The notes beneath the pieces are model-generated. The model had not been told where the DNA came from. It did no database searches and saw only the letters and a list, made by a program, of their open reading frames with translations. Shown piece after piece: positions 1 to 9,854 of a stretch of 64,000 nt of DNA; position 1 is the stretch's first letter, and each line of letters begins with the position of its first letter. The stretch spans positions 1 to 64,000 of the forward strand of contig JABLTG010000014.1 of NCBI GenBank assembly GCA_016618085.1. The letters are read 5' to 3'. The position numbers were made by a program, and so were the translations under genes. Origin of the DNA: Neovahlkampfia damariscottae. Lineage: Eukaryota > Heterolobosea > Selenaionea > Neovahlkampfiida > Neovahlkampfiidae.

Positions 1-620
1 CTCTTCCACATGCTATTTTAAGAATGGATCTTGCTGGACGTGATTTAACTGAATATCTCATGAAAATCTTAACAGAAAGAGGATATTCATTCAAAACAAC
101 AGCTGAAAGAGAAATTGTTAGAGATATCAAAGAAAAACTCTGTTATGTTGCTCTCGACTTTGACGAAGAAATGGTTAAAGCTGAAACTTCAGGAGATGTT
201 GAAAAAACTTATGAACTTCCTGATGGAAATATCATCACTATCGGAAACGAAAGATTTAGATGTCCAGAAGTTCTCTTCCAACCTAACTTTATCGGTTTAG
301 AATGTACTGGTGCTCACGAAACTGGATTCAATTCAATCCAAAAATGTGATATTGATATCAGAAAAGATTTATATCAAAATATTGTTATGTCAGGAGGTAC
401 AACTATGTTTGAAGGAATTGCTGACAGAATGACAAAAGAAATTGTTAACTTAGCACCATCATCAATGAAAGTTAAAGTTGTTGCTCCACCTGAAAGAAAA
501 TACTCAGTTTGGATCGGAGGTTCAATTCTTGCTTCACTCTCAACTTTCCAACAAATGTGGATCTCAAAAGATGAATACGAAGAATCAGGACCATCTATTG
601 TTCACAGAAAATGTTTCTAA
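1..620 (+). CDS. Actin, C-terminal part (5' end outside window)
   Basis: This is the last ~206 residues of actin; the frame is open from base 3 and the N-terminus lies outside the window. Conventional-actin landmarks are present: [16 protein letters not shown] at the left edge, the [17 protein letters not shown] segment, the nucleotide-cleft motif [15 protein letters not shown], and the C-terminus [20 protein letters not shown]. It keeps the family Cys-Phe ending, so the 3' end is intact. No intron is visible in this part. The protein forms cytoskeletal filaments. The sequence is close to conventional actin rather than an actin-related protein. The codon use (AGA, GGA, TTA) matches the neighbouring genes. 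Confidence 0.98.
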   Translation, partial: LPHAILRMDLAGRDLTEYLMKILTERGYSFKTTAEREIVRDIKEKLCYVALDFDEEMVKAETSGDVEKTYELPDGNIITIGNERFRCPEVLFQPNFIGLECTGAHETGFNSIQKCDIDIRKDLYQNIVMSGGTTMFEGIADRMTKEIVNLAPSSMKVKVVAPPERKYSVWIGGSILASLSTFQQMWISKDEYEESGPSIVHRKCF

Positions 621-798
621 ACAACTTAAAAATAAATTTTGTAAAAATCGAATTAATGAAAACTTTGTGTTTTTTTTTGAATTATTTCATTCGCTTTTTT
701 AATCATGTTGTTTCTCCTTGTTCAATGTGTTCTGAATTGATTAAAATTCCTTGTTCTTGTTGATTTCTCATCGTCCAATCAGCAAAAATTTAAACTCA

Positions 799-1533
799 AT
801 GAGGTTCTTGTTGTTGGTGCCTTCAATTTTGTTTTGCCATTACTTTTACCTCTATTTAAGAAATTGGTATTATGATTATCAATTACTGTTTTGTGTATAT
901 GTATTTGGATACGAATTGACTTACTGGAGTTCATCTTGTTTATTTGAATTTTTAGACAGATGCTATCCAAACCACAAGAACAAATTAAAATCAAAAAGTT
1001 TATCCAAATATACTTTCAAAGAGATGGTAGTTCGTTCTGCTTTCAATCATTCCATTCAGTTATTTGCTTGGCCATTTTTGTTTTATATTTATACACCTCT
1101 GGATTATAAATACAATAAGAGCATATTTGCAACTTTTATTTGGTTTTTTATCATTTATGCTGTTTTTGATTTCACATTTTATGTTGGTCATTGGGCTATG
1201 CATCATTTTTCAAGTTGGAAGTCGATTCATGATTTACATCATGAGACTTATGCTACAAGTGGAATTTCTTGTCACATGATGTCCTTTCCAGATTTTATTT
1301 TGGAGTCTCTGGGTTGTGGTGCATCAGTGATAATCATTCTATTTCCATTTGGTTGTTCACCGATGGCAATGTACGCTTTTTTGAGTTATGGAATTTTAAA
1401 TGGTGTTGTTTCACATTCAGGATGGGATATTTGGTTCTTAAATGATCCAAAAACACATTTCCTTCATCATTTGAAATATAAAGTCAATTTATCAGGTGGT
1501 ATTTTTGATTTAGTTTTTAAAACTGCGGAATAA
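799..1533 (+). CDS. Fatty-acid hydroxylase / sterol desaturase superfamily membrane protein
   Basis: A protein of 244 residues with several hydrophobic segments and the di-iron histidine boxes of the fatty-acid hydroxylase superfamily: HWAMHH, HDLHH and HFLHH. By family knowledge such enzymes are ER membrane oxygenases that hydroxylate or desaturate sterols or lipids. The substrate cannot be told from the sequence. The frame is open further upstream, but I chose ATG 799 because a CCAAT box (775-779) sits just before it, the spacing seen at other genes here. It is a little short for the family, but all three histidine boxes are present. No intron is apparent. Confidence 0.85.
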   Translation: MRFLLLVPSILFCHYFYLYLRNWYYDYQLLFCVYVFGYELTYWSSSCLFEFLDRCYPNHKNKLKSKSLSKYTFKEMVVRSAFNHSIQLFAWPFLFYIYTPLDYKYNKSIFATFIWFFIIYAVFDFTFYVGHWAMHHFSSWKSIHDLHHETYATSGISCHMMSFPDFILESLGCGASVIIILFPFGCSPMAMYAFLSYGILNGVVSHSGWDIWFLNDPKTHFLHHLKYKVNLSGGIFDLVFKTAE

Positions 1534-1609
1534 TGAGATAGGTAATATATATTTTTGTTCTTGAATATAATTTTAATAAATTAATTTTTGTCTTTTGAGA
1601 AATTGACCA

Positions 1610-1834
1610 ATGAATCAACCCAATAAAATTTGTCCAACTTGTAAAAAACCTCTGAAGGAGGTTCAAATAAATTTGGATGAAAAAATACAGATTTGTATTC
1701 AAAAAAATGTAATCTATACTTGATCTTAATTTTTTTTCTTCAAGTGTGTGTATCCATTAACAGAAAAAAATATTGATGAATTTTTAGTTTCAACAAAGAA
1801 AGAATTTCAGGTTGATGATTTATTTCAAAAATAA
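1610..1834 (+). CDS. Small zinc-ribbon protein, two exons
   Basis: Exons 1610-1708 and 1745-1834, intron 1709-1744, giving 62 residues. The N-terminus carries CPTC and, across the splice junction, a second pair of cysteines (C-x4-C) followed by YPLTE, so the spliced product has a four-cysteine zinc-ribbon-like pattern that neither exon alone would have. A CCAAT box (1607-1611) overlaps the start codon itself. The stop codon lies 2 bp from the stop of the convergent prenyl synthase gene. The cysteine pattern resembles small zinc domains found in several eukaryotic proteins; I do not recognise the gene. The restored cysteine pattern supports the splice. Confidence 0.6.
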
Positions 1835-1836
1835 AT

Positions 1837-2936
1837 TTATTCAATCTTTTTAATTAACTCTTTTACAATTTTTGATAATGCAGAATTACCATTTAAACTT
1901 TGAATATGGTTTTCAAGCTTATTGAAATATTCATGAAGTATTTGTTTGGTATATTCTTGACTTCTTGTTTCTTTCATTAATTCAATAGCATAATCAAGTA
2001 GTACTTTTTCATTTGTCTTTTGTTTTAAGATATCTTTTGATTTAATTTCAAATTAAAAAATTACTTAAAACTTTAACATCTTTTGATAATGTCAAATGAT
2101 GAATGATTGGAAAAGAAAATTTTCCTTCTGTAAAATCTTCACAAAATGATTTATTTATTTGATTCATTGAAAATAAATTCAAATAATCATCTAGAATTTG
2201 AAAAAAAATTGACAAATCATCTAATAAAGAATTAAAATTTCTAATAATTAGTTGTTGTGTTTTAACAACTTACGTCGAATTTTTTGAATAGTTCTGCATT
2301 AAACCTATGTTTTAGTTGAATGAAAAATATTTACCAACTGATATTCTAAATAATGACCCTATTTCTTGATGATAATCAATGTTAGAATTTTTGAAAAATT
2401 TTGTTCAAACTATTTTTCACCATTGAGAGATATTCAGATTCATCAGGACATTTACAATGATCTCTCCAACTTGATTAAAATTAATAATTAATACATTTTT
2501 TTACAAAATATCTAATCCTTGACCTTTGTGGAGTAACAACAATTCTTCAAGAACTAAATTACTTGATTCTTGTAAATTTGATTTATTCAACTCTAATAAT
2601 GCCTCAAAATATGAATAATTAGCAGAATTTATTGTTTGAGGAACTCCAAATAATCGATAGGCACCTTCAAATCAATTACAAAGTTTAATTATTCTTACAT
2701 GGTTTTCCTGATGATTTAAGAATTTTTTTTTTTTTACCTTCACGAAGATGTGAAGAATCTTCAATATCATCCAACAATAAACTTGAATTATATAACTTTT
2801 GAACAATTTGTTTCACTGTTTTAATTTTTTCTTCCTCCAATTGAATCCATAAATTGAAAGAATCAATCAAATTGTTCAATAAATTACTTTGAGTATTTTT
2901 TGTGATATATTCATAAGGTTGATTGATCTCTTCCAT
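1837..2936 (-). CDS. GGPS1: Geranylgeranyl diphosphate synthase (trans-prenyltransferase), eight exons
   Basis: Inferred exons on the minus strand: 2936-2738, 2707-2699, 2664-2505, 2469-2411, 2358-2335, 2304-2274, 2240-2065, 2033-1837 (284 residues). It should condense isopentenyl diphosphate with allylic diphosphates. The first aspartate-rich motif is LLLDDIEDSSHLREG, followed by the family motifs INSANY, LHKGQGLDI and WRDHC, and the second aspartate-rich motif FQILDDYLN. These conserved blocks appear only after removing seven introns of 30-52 nt. Exon 2 is just 9 nt and supplies part of the conserved GKPC(A)YR stretch. Intron 4 is the least certain junction. The gene shares a 73-bp divergent promoter with UTP6. 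Confidence 0.85.
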
Positions 2937-2969
2937 AAAATTAATCTGTTTTTAACTTTCTTTGTTTGA

Positions 2970-2974
2970 CCAAT
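2970..2974. promoter_or_regulatory. Shared CCAAT box of a divergent gene pair
   Basis: CCAAT within TTTGACCAATCATATT, lying 33 bp before the prenyl synthase start (2936, minus) and 36 bp before the UTP6 start (3010, plus). It is the only recognisable element in the 73-bp gap. It matches the element seen before nearly all genes in this window. Confidence 0.6.
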
Positions 2975-3009
2975 CATATTTCTTGACCAACACAAATAAA
3001 AATTGAAGC

Positions 3010-4865
3010 ATGTCTGTAGCATCATACATTGAAAGAATATTGGAAGAAAGTGCTATTCCAGTTAATGAATTAGTCCAAAAAGAATATATCACAACAGTAA
3101 AAAAACCAAAGAAGAAAAAAAATTAAATTTTTTAAAAGAAAGAAGCTGCAAGTATTTTCAGACAAAGAAGAAGTTTTGAATCAAAAATATTATCTCATGA
3201 TGTGGTTAAAGAACACTATCTGAATTATTTAAATTTTGAAATTAATCTTCTTTTGTTAATAAAAACAAGAAGTCAAGTTAATGGATTACCAAAATTAGAG
3301 AAATGGGATAAAGTTTGTAAACATATTGCAACAATTTTTGAAAGAGGATTAAAAAAATATAGAACTGATGAATTACTTTGGAAATCATATCTTGATTGGT
3401 CAATTGAATATAACTTTAAAGTTGAACATCATTTTGAATCTGCTTTACAAATGAATCCTGATAATGAAAGTCTTTGGATATTAGCAACAAAATGGCAAGT
3501 TGAAGTTAATCAATCACCTGAAACTGCGAGAAATTTATTTCAAAGAGCAGTCAAATTAATTCCATCCAGTGAAAATCTTTGGTTGGCTTTTTTTAAATTT
3601 GAAACTTTAAATGCAATTGAATTAATGGAAGAGGATGATGAAGATGATGATAAAAAAGATATTGAAAAGGTTAAACCTATTGAAAATCCAACAGAAACAT
3701 ATAAAGTTGCATTGTTAATTTATGATCAAATAGACAACATTTCATTATTTAAAAATAACTACAAAATACGTTTTGAAATGTTAAATGTATTGAATTATGC
3801 ATCAAGTACAGAAACCATTCAAAATTTCATCTTGGAAAAAATATTAAAAAAATTTTCACACGATGAAGAATGTGTCATGGAATGTTTAACTTTCAAATTT
3901 AAAAAAAAATTAGAAAACAAAAAAGATGAAGATTTATTTGAATATGAAAAAGAAACTATTTTACACTTCAATGAAGCTGCAAAGGTTATTCCTTCAAAAA
4001 AGTTTTTTGAATGTTATTCTAGATTTTGTTTGGAATCTATTGAAAGAAATAAACATAAAAAAAAGAATTATGAATATTTAATGGATCATTTAATCAATGA
4101 TTTGTATTACAATGTTAATTTGAATAATATGTTCAGTGAATCATTATACATGGATTATTGTTATATTTTGATATTTTTGGGTTATTTTGAAATTGCAAAG
4201 GAAACTTTAAGCACAGCAATTTTAGAATTCCCAACTAGTTTTAAATTGATAAAACTTTATCTTTCGTTTCTATTGAAATTGAAAACTGATCAAAAAGAAA
4301 TTTTAGGCTTATTTCAAACTTTTTTGAAGAAATTTGATTTATTAATCGATCAACAAGATGAATTATCAATTAAGACTAATAAACAAAACTTATGGTTTTA
4401 CTTTATTGATTATTTAAAAGAGAATTGTGATAAAGAAACAACAAAGAAATTTATGAAAAATGCAATGATTGGATGCAACACATTTGAAATGAAAAGAAAA
4501 TGTTTTGAATGGTTTACTGATAATTTTGGTGTCAAAGGCGCAAGAGAAGCATCTTCAATGTAAAAAAATTCTATTTTTGTTAACATTTTAGGATTATTCA
4601 AATTTTACCAAATGAAGTCGAAGTTTATCGAATGTTGATTGAATATGAAACCTCTTTGAAAGAAAAGGATATTTCTCAAATTGTCGTTTTATATGATAGC
4701 ATTATCCAACAATGTGGTGATTCAAATGAAGATATTTGGATTGAATATATTCAATTAATGAATTCAATTGGTAATTTAAGAAAATCACACAATTTATACT
4801 ATTTGGCTACAAAAACTTTGAAGAATGTCCAACCATTCATTCAAAAATACGAAAAAATAAAATAA
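3010..4865 (+). CDS. UTP6: U3 snoRNP protein UTP6 (HAT-repeat)
   Basis: Exons 3010-3096, 3139-4559 and 4592-4865 give 593 residues, close to the usual length of about 600. UTP6 is a small-subunit processome component needed for 18S rRNA maturation in the nucleolus. The N-terminus (IERILEESAIPVNEL, then FRQRRSFESKILS) and the block FLNYxxFEINLL match the family, and HAT (half-a-TPR) repeats follow, for example LWILATKWQVEVNQSPETAR and LFQRAVKLIPSSENLWLAF. An acidic loop (EEDDEDDDKK) follows around residue 170. The small third exon completes the last HAT repeat. Introns of 42 and 32 nt have GTAAAA donors. Confidence 0.88.
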
Positions 4866-4997
4866 AATTCTAAAAATAGTTTCAAATTAAAATACTTTTA
4901 AAGTTGAGAAAAAACTCATCTGGATGTCGAATGATTTCAATTTTCTGCTTTACCTTCTAAAATTTTTTTGTCCAATCATATTTTTTTTCACAACCTG

Positions 4998-6911
4998 ATG
5001 AGGTTGAGGTACCTGTTAATGTTTTTATGTTGTATAATTGTATTCTCACATAACCTATGTTTGGTAAAAAAAAATAATTACATCGAAATACATGAATCCA
5101 TGAATTTAGATGAAGATAAACAATATTTTGTGAATGGAGCAATTAGAGGAACACCAGAAGGTTTCAGTTCTGTCAGTTTTCAGAGTTATTCAAATAACAA
5201 AAAATTAACATATGTATATTGGAATTCAACCAAAGGAATTACAAAAAATGAAGATTTTGGACATTTAAAATTTGAAATTGTGAATAATTTTAAAGAAGTA
5301 TATTTCAGTAGAGGTAGTTGGGATTTGTTATTTTTTTCATTTCAAGTAAATGAATCTGTTTATAATAATTCAGATTTTATCAATATTTCTTCAAATGTAG
5401 ATAAATCACTCTTGTTTAACAATCAAGAAAATAGTTGGAATATGCAAATTGATTCATATGTTGAAATTCCATTCAAAGAAGCAAAAACATGTGAAGTGTT
5501 TTTATGTAATTTAAGAATAAGTCAAATGCATTTCGTTTATATGATGATTGATCAAACTATTGTTTTAGCCTTGATCTGTATTGGTATTTTATTGAGAAAT
5601 TCACAACCTCTAAAATCAAGAGGATTTATTCTCATTTTTGGTTTAATTATTCAATTTTTTGAAGGATTTCAAAATTTAATACCTTATTTTATGACAGTTG
5701 AAGAAAGTTATAAATATGAATATATTTTACAAGATGTCATTTTTGTCACTTTGAGATTCTCTTCTTATTTGTTGATTATTCTGAACATGTTAAGAATTTT
5801 TTTAGTTTTATTTATTCAAAGAAATTATCATTTTATTTATTCAAATACATCAGTTTCATCTAGTATTATTGGATTTATTGCATATTTAAAATTCTTCACA
5901 TCTGATTTTGGTTCATTAATTGGTTCACTTTTGTTGTTTTTCAGTCAAGGTGTATTTTCATTTATTTTTATATTAATTGTTTCTCATCTTTATCATGCAC
6001 CATTATTAATGAATGATTTATTATTTCAATTTTTTCAAGTCAAATTAATACTATTCAAATCATTTTTTATTTTTATAATCATTTGTTTGACAATTTTAGA
6101 TATTATTTTGAATTTAAGAGATTTTATTTGTAATTTCAAGAAATTCTTTTCATCTGATCCATTTGCATTTCGTCTACAACAAATTTGGATTATACCAATT
6201 ATCGTTGTTGAAATTTTAGAAATGTCTTGGTTTTGGAATGGAAAGAGATGTTTAGATAATACAATATGGTCTATTGTTTATAGTACTTTATATCGTGTTT
6301 TTACTATTTTTTACTTTTCTGGCTTTGTGATGATTTTGACGGCATTAAAAAAATTCATCGAACTTTTCCAACAAAAAGTTGAACTTGATAATGATACGAT
6401 TGATGAGATTTTTAAAGATGAAGAAAAATTTGAAATTTTTAAAGAGTATGTCAAAAAAGAGTTTTCAAATGAAAATGTATTACTTTATCAAGATATTAAA
6501 AAATATCAAATTGAAGAAGATTTTGCGACTAGAAAAATATTGGCGAATCATATTTATATGAAATATTTAAATGGAAATTTATCAGAATTAGAAGCGAATA
6601 TTTCTGGTAAGTTCTGTAGAGAAGTTTATAGAAAAATTAAAAATGAACAGTTTGAACCTGATTTATTTGATAGTTGTCTTCTGACAATTAAAGAGAATTT
6701 AGCAGATACTTATTCAAGATTTATATTATCTGAAAGATATACAGGTTATGAAAGTTCTGTTCAATTGTTGAAAGATCATATTCAAAGCTCCTCTGAGTTG
6801 TCAAATTTATTGCCTAAATTTCAAACATCGACATCAGTTGACTCACCATTAACTTTTTATGCTTCAAAAGCTCAAATTGTTGAAGATGTTGCTGATTTAG
6901 ATCTTGATTAA
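4998..6911 (+). CDS. Seven-transmembrane receptor with C-terminal RGS domain
   Basis: A 637-residue intronless protein. It starts with a signal peptide (MRLRYLLMFLCCIIVFSHN) and has an extracellular N-terminal domain of about 170 residues, seven hydrophobic helices (about residues 180-450) and a cytosolic RGS domain (about 460-600) beginning near IFKDEEKFEIFKEYVKKEF and ending ADTYSRFILSERY. 7TM-RGS proteins are known from plants, amoebae and heteroloboseans, where they are thought to sense a ligand and speed up GTP hydrolysis by G-alpha. ATG 4998 was chosen because the longer frame starts with TTG and runs through the CCAAT promoter box at 4972-4976. Confidence 0.85.
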   Translation: MRLRYLLMFLCCIIVFSHNLCLVKKNNYIEIHESMNLDEDKQYFVNGAIRGTPEGFSSVSFQSYSNNKKLTYVYWNSTKGITKNEDFGHLKFEIVNNFKEVYFSRGSWDLLFFSFQVNESVYNNSDFINISSNVDKSLLFNNQENSWNMQIDSYVEIPFKEAKTCEVFLCNLRISQMHFVYMMIDQTIVLALICIGILLRNSQPLKSRGFILIFGLIIQFFEGFQNLIPYFMTVEESYKYEYILQDVIFVTLRFSSYLLIILNMLRIFLVLFIQRNYHFIYSNTSVSSSIIGFIAYLKFFTSDFGSLIGSLLLFFSQGVFSFIFILIVSHLYHAPLLMNDLLFQFFQVKLILFKSFFIFIIICLTILDIILNLRDFICNFKKFFSSDPFAFRLQQIWIIPIIVVEILEMSWFWNGKRCLDNTIWSIVYSTLYRVFTIFYFSGFVMILTALKKFIELFQQKVELDNDTIDEIFKDEEKFEIFKEYVKKEFSNENVLLYQDIKKYQIEEDFATRKILANHIYMKYLNGNLSELEANISGKFCREVYRKIKNEQFEPDLFDSCLLTIKENLADTYSRFILSERYTGYESSVQLLKDHIQSSSELSNLLPKFQTSTSVDSPLTFYASKAQIVEDVADLDLD

Positions 6912-6951
6912 TAAACTTTATATTTGACCAATTAAATTCATTTCTTGAAAA

Positions 6952-8251
6952 ATGTTTGTGGAGAACAATGAAACAGCTGAAGAAACATTTGATTATGATG
7001 TATTATATCAAGCAGTATATGATGAAGATACAAAAATGATGTCAAAATTTTTTGATAAAAATTACTATGTGAGTCAATTGGTTTGGAAAAAAGAAAAATT
7101 CATATTTCACAGACAGTAAATTGAAATACTTTTTTATGTTCCAAAGAGATATCCAATCGTTTTTAATTGTTATTTTTAATTAAATTTTCAATTTTTAGGG
7201 AGTAAGTCGTGAAAAAATTTGACAAAAAATAAGTGTGTAAGAAAATTGTATTTTATAATTTATTTGAGTAGAAAGTATTTTTTTTAACTTTTGTTTTTAT
7301 TTTTAAAAGAGAGTAAAACGAATTTGTTTTTTTTCATTTAAAAATTAGGGAGTATGTCTTTATGATGATATTCAATTTTTTAAAAAGGAAGTAGGTTTTT
7401 TTTAGGAGATTAAAAAATGAAATAGAATGTATTTATTTGAATTATTAATATATATAGCCTGTATTATAATGTAGTATTTTTAATTTTTGAAAAAAGGGAG
7501 TAATTCTTCATTATTTGATTTAGTTTGTAGTGCGTAAAATTCTTAAATTTTAAATCCAAAATAGAAAGTAAAAAATTACTTTTTTAAATCCAAAAGAAAG
7601 TAAGAATTTATTTATTTAATAAATTTAAACAGTTTGTAATCTTGTTATTGATATTTAACCTTTTTTTAGTTTATTAAAGCACCAATTGTAAAATTTTCTT
7701 TTTAAGTTCTAAAATTTCCCCAGGAAGTAACCTTGTTTTTTTATTGAATTTTTAGAATGTAATTATGATATTCTAATTATTTTAGGTGGTAAATTTAATT
7801 TTTCAATTTTAATTTGTGAAGTATTCTGTATTCAAAAAATTCTTTAAATTTTCTAAAAAGACTGTAAATTGATGGTTAAATTCTAAAATTCAAGTTCGTA
7901 AGAAATATCATGAAAATCATTTTAACTATTAGTATGTAAGCAAATATATCAAATTGAAACTCCATTGTTCAGGTTGTAAGTGATTCAATTCAAAAGTTAA
8001 AAAAATTTTTTATAGAGGGAAAGAGTAAATAAATAAAAAACACTAAAATCAAAAAGGAAGGAGAAAATTTTCATTTTGAAATTCCATGGAGTCTTTTACA
8101 TTTAGCAGCTGCTCTTAATAAACAAAAATCAATTCACTTTTTAATATCAATGAATGCAGATTGCAATAAAAAAGATAAAACTGGAAGAACACCAAAAGAC
8201 GTTGCAAAATTACTTGGACATCAATTAGATTTCTCAGAAAAATATGATTAA
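6952..8251 (+). CDS. Ankyrin-repeat protein with an array of single-codon exons
   Basis: The first exon (6952-7068, 39 codons) and last exon (8057-8251, 65 codons with stop) are ordinary; the last carries an ankyrin repeat pair (IPWSLLHLAAALNKQKS, then GRTPKDVAKLLGH). Between them I infer 26 introns of 24-44 nt and 25 tiny exons, all phase 0. Start positions and residues: 7113 T, 7147-7158 RYPI, 7199 G, 7234 C, 7272 K, 7310 R, 7349 G, 7388 E, 7426 N, 7458 P, 7497 G, 7524 F, 7565 K, 7597 K, 7633 F, 7670-7687 FIKAPI, 7724 E, 7756 N, 7786 V, 7822-7827 YS, 7861 T, 7895 F, 7933 Y, 7973 V, 8016-8024 RER. The product would be 139 residues without a stop. CCAAT box at 6928-6932. The flanking exons are secure; the array splicing is inferred and RYPI is the weakest piece. 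Confidence 0.7.
7069..8056 (+). other. Tandem intron array with 3-nt microexons
   Basis: A 988-bp segment built of about 26 units of the form GTAnn...(about 30 nt)...AG followed by exactly three bases and then the next GTA. Donors are GTAAGN, GTATTT, GTAATN or GTAAAA; acceptors are mostly TAG or AAG. Unit length, donor and acceptor types match the other introns of the window. Every interior exon is a multiple of three and none is a stop codon. The triplets are the preferred codons of the neighbourhood (GGA, AGA, GAA, AAA, AAT, CCT). The introns are not copies of one another. Alternatives are a single long intron removed by recursive splicing, or a decayed pseudogene. Confidence 0.7.
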
Positions 8252-8279
8252 AAAAATTGATCTTTTTTTCAAAATTCTT

Positions 8280-9752
8280 TTACTTCAAATGAAAATTCAC
8301 ATTAGTGAATAAATCTCTTCTCATTGAGTGAAGACAAAATTTTGATTGATAATTTCCAATGTCCTTAAATCCCATTTCTTTAATTTTTGAGCTTAAATTT
8401 TTTGTCCATGATCCTATTCCTTCTGATTCAAGTATTGTTAAATGTTCATGTGAAATATCATCAGAAGGATCTTTTCCATTGTGTAATAATGTCACTTTAT
8501 TTCTTGATATCAAAACCTTTTCCATACTTACTCTTGATACAGTTTTCTCAAATTTTGTAATTGAATCTTCAATGGGATTTTGACAAAGAAACTTTGCTAA
8601 TACCATTGCATCAATAATGGCACGATTCGCACCTTGACTCTTAAAAGGACTCATAGGATGAAATGCATCTCCAATTAATGTCACTCTTGAATATTTTTGA
8701 AGTAGTTCCAAGGATATTGGATCATTATCAAAAACAGGAGTTCCCATTAAATCATCTATTTCAGTTTCATTAATCATTTCTGGAACAGGAGAATGAAAAT
8801 TAGAAACTAATTTTGAAACAAGATTTTTTAAATCTTTTTTGTTTTTAGACAAGTATGCGGCTTCCTTTTCATCCATTGAGAATGATAATTGCCACATAGT
8901 TTTGATTCGTTTATCTGTTGATTCAAATTGTGCTGAAAATGGCATTGTATAAATTCTAACCAATCCATTGCTCGTTTCGAAGGTAGTTTTTTTTAATAAC
9001 TCATGATCAACGTAAACTATACCTAAAACCACCATTACTCCAAGATAATTCATCTCTTTTGAAGAAAACAAATTTCTAACTTGTGAATAAATTCCATCTG
9101 CTCCAATGACCATATCAACATCTAAAGTTTCATTTTCAAATTCTAATTGAACTTTATCTTCAATTTGTTTTAAGCCTTTCAATTTATGATTCCATTTGAT
9201 GTTTAATTCTTCTTTGTTTATTAATAAATATCTTAAATCTTGTCGTGATGTGTGTAGATTGAATTTATTTTGTTGTGCTTGATTAAAGAATGTACGTCCG
9301 TAGAATTTCTTAATTTGTCCATTTTGTTTGAAAAAATAACGTGATTCTGTTTTGGTGTCTATTTCTTTGACTTTTTCAAAAATTCCTAATTCTTTTAAAC
9401 TTGGAACAGCTTGTTGTATAGTAAGTCCATATCCTTGTCTTCTTGAATTAAAATGAGAATCCTTTTCGTAAACGACGACATTTGTAAATCCATAATTTTT
9501 CAAGCTCAAAGCTATAGAACAACCACCAATTCCAGCTCCTATTATGGCTATTTTAGCATCCTGATATTCATTTTTAACAAGTGTTTTTTGTTTCTTTAAT
9601 TTTTTTGCTTGTAATTTTTGTTGAGCTTTTAATTTTTTTAATTTTCTGTCATATGGTTCTTCACTTTGTAAGTGTTGGATTTTCTTCAGTCTTTTGTATT
9701 CTTCAATATTTGTTTTTTTCAACTCTTCAAAATTTATTTCCTTTTCGCTCAT
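8280..9752 (-). CDS. FAD-dependent monooxygenase (aromatic hydroxylase type)
   Basis: A 490-residue intronless protein of the class A flavin monooxygenase family. After a lysine-rich N-terminal extension of about 65 residues comes the dinucleotide-binding GxGxxG motif (IAIIGAGIGGCSIALSL), then the acidic end of the second beta strand (VVVYEKD), the GADG motif (VIGADGIYSQVR) and the GD motif that binds the FAD ribose (VTLIGDAFHPMSPFKSQGAN). Such enzymes use NAD(P)H and oxygen to hydroxylate small aromatic or related compounds; the substrate is unknown. The charged N-terminal extension is unusual and not a clear targeting signal. An ATTGG box is at 9797-9801, 45 bp before the start. Confidence 0.85.
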   Translation of the reverse strand: MSEKEINFEELKKTNIEEYKRLKKIQHLQSEEPYDRKLKKLKAQQKLQAKKLKKQKTLVKNEYQDAKIAIIGAGIGGCSIALSLKNYGFTNVVVYEKDSHFNSRRQGYGLTIQQAVPSLKELGIFEKVKEIDTKTESRYFFKQNGQIKKFYGRTFFNQAQQNKFNLHTSRQDLRYLLINKEELNIKWNHKLKGLKQIEDKVQLEFENETLDVDMVIGADGIYSQVRNLFSSKEMNYLGVMVVLGIVYVDHELLKKTTFETSNGLVRIYTMPFSAQFESTDKRIKTMWQLSFSMDEKEAAYLSKNKKDLKNLVSKLVSNFHSPVPEMINETEIDDLMGTPVFDNDPISLELLQKYSRVTLIGDAFHPMSPFKSQGANRAIIDAMVLAKFLCQNPIEDSITKFEKTVSRVSMEKVLISRNKVTLLHNGKDPSDDISHEHLTILESEGIGSWTKNLSSKIKEMGFKDIGNYQSKFCLHSMRRDLFTNVNFHLK

Positions 9753-9854
9753 TCAGAAAAAACACAAATATGGAAGTTTTGAAAAAATGATTTTTTATTG
9801 GACAAATTGTTCGAATTGAAATCGGAAAAGGAAGGTGATTACAAAAGGAATTAT

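Noticed and set aside
4968-4997. Longer N-terminus of the 7TM-RGS protein from a TTG start
   Set aside because: It would translate the CCAAT promoter box; ATG 4998 gives a clean signal peptide. The same logic was applied at 751, 12415, 15889, 25720, 35766, 47583, 61327 and 61476.
7237-7274. Acceptor GAG at 7268 giving exon TAGAAA
   Set aside because: It would put a stop codon in frame; the TAG acceptor 3 bp later is better and gives a single Lys codon.
7391-7405. A 15-nt intron ending at the first TAG after 7391
   Set aside because: Too short for splicing and it would leave a 20-nt exon out of frame; the TAG at 7425 gives a 35-nt intron and a 3-nt exon in line with the array.
7069-8056. CRISPR array or satellite repeat as explanation for the regular units
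   Set aside because: The units share only splice-site-like ends, not sequence, and lengths vary from 24 to 44 nt; a CRISPR array would have identical repeats.
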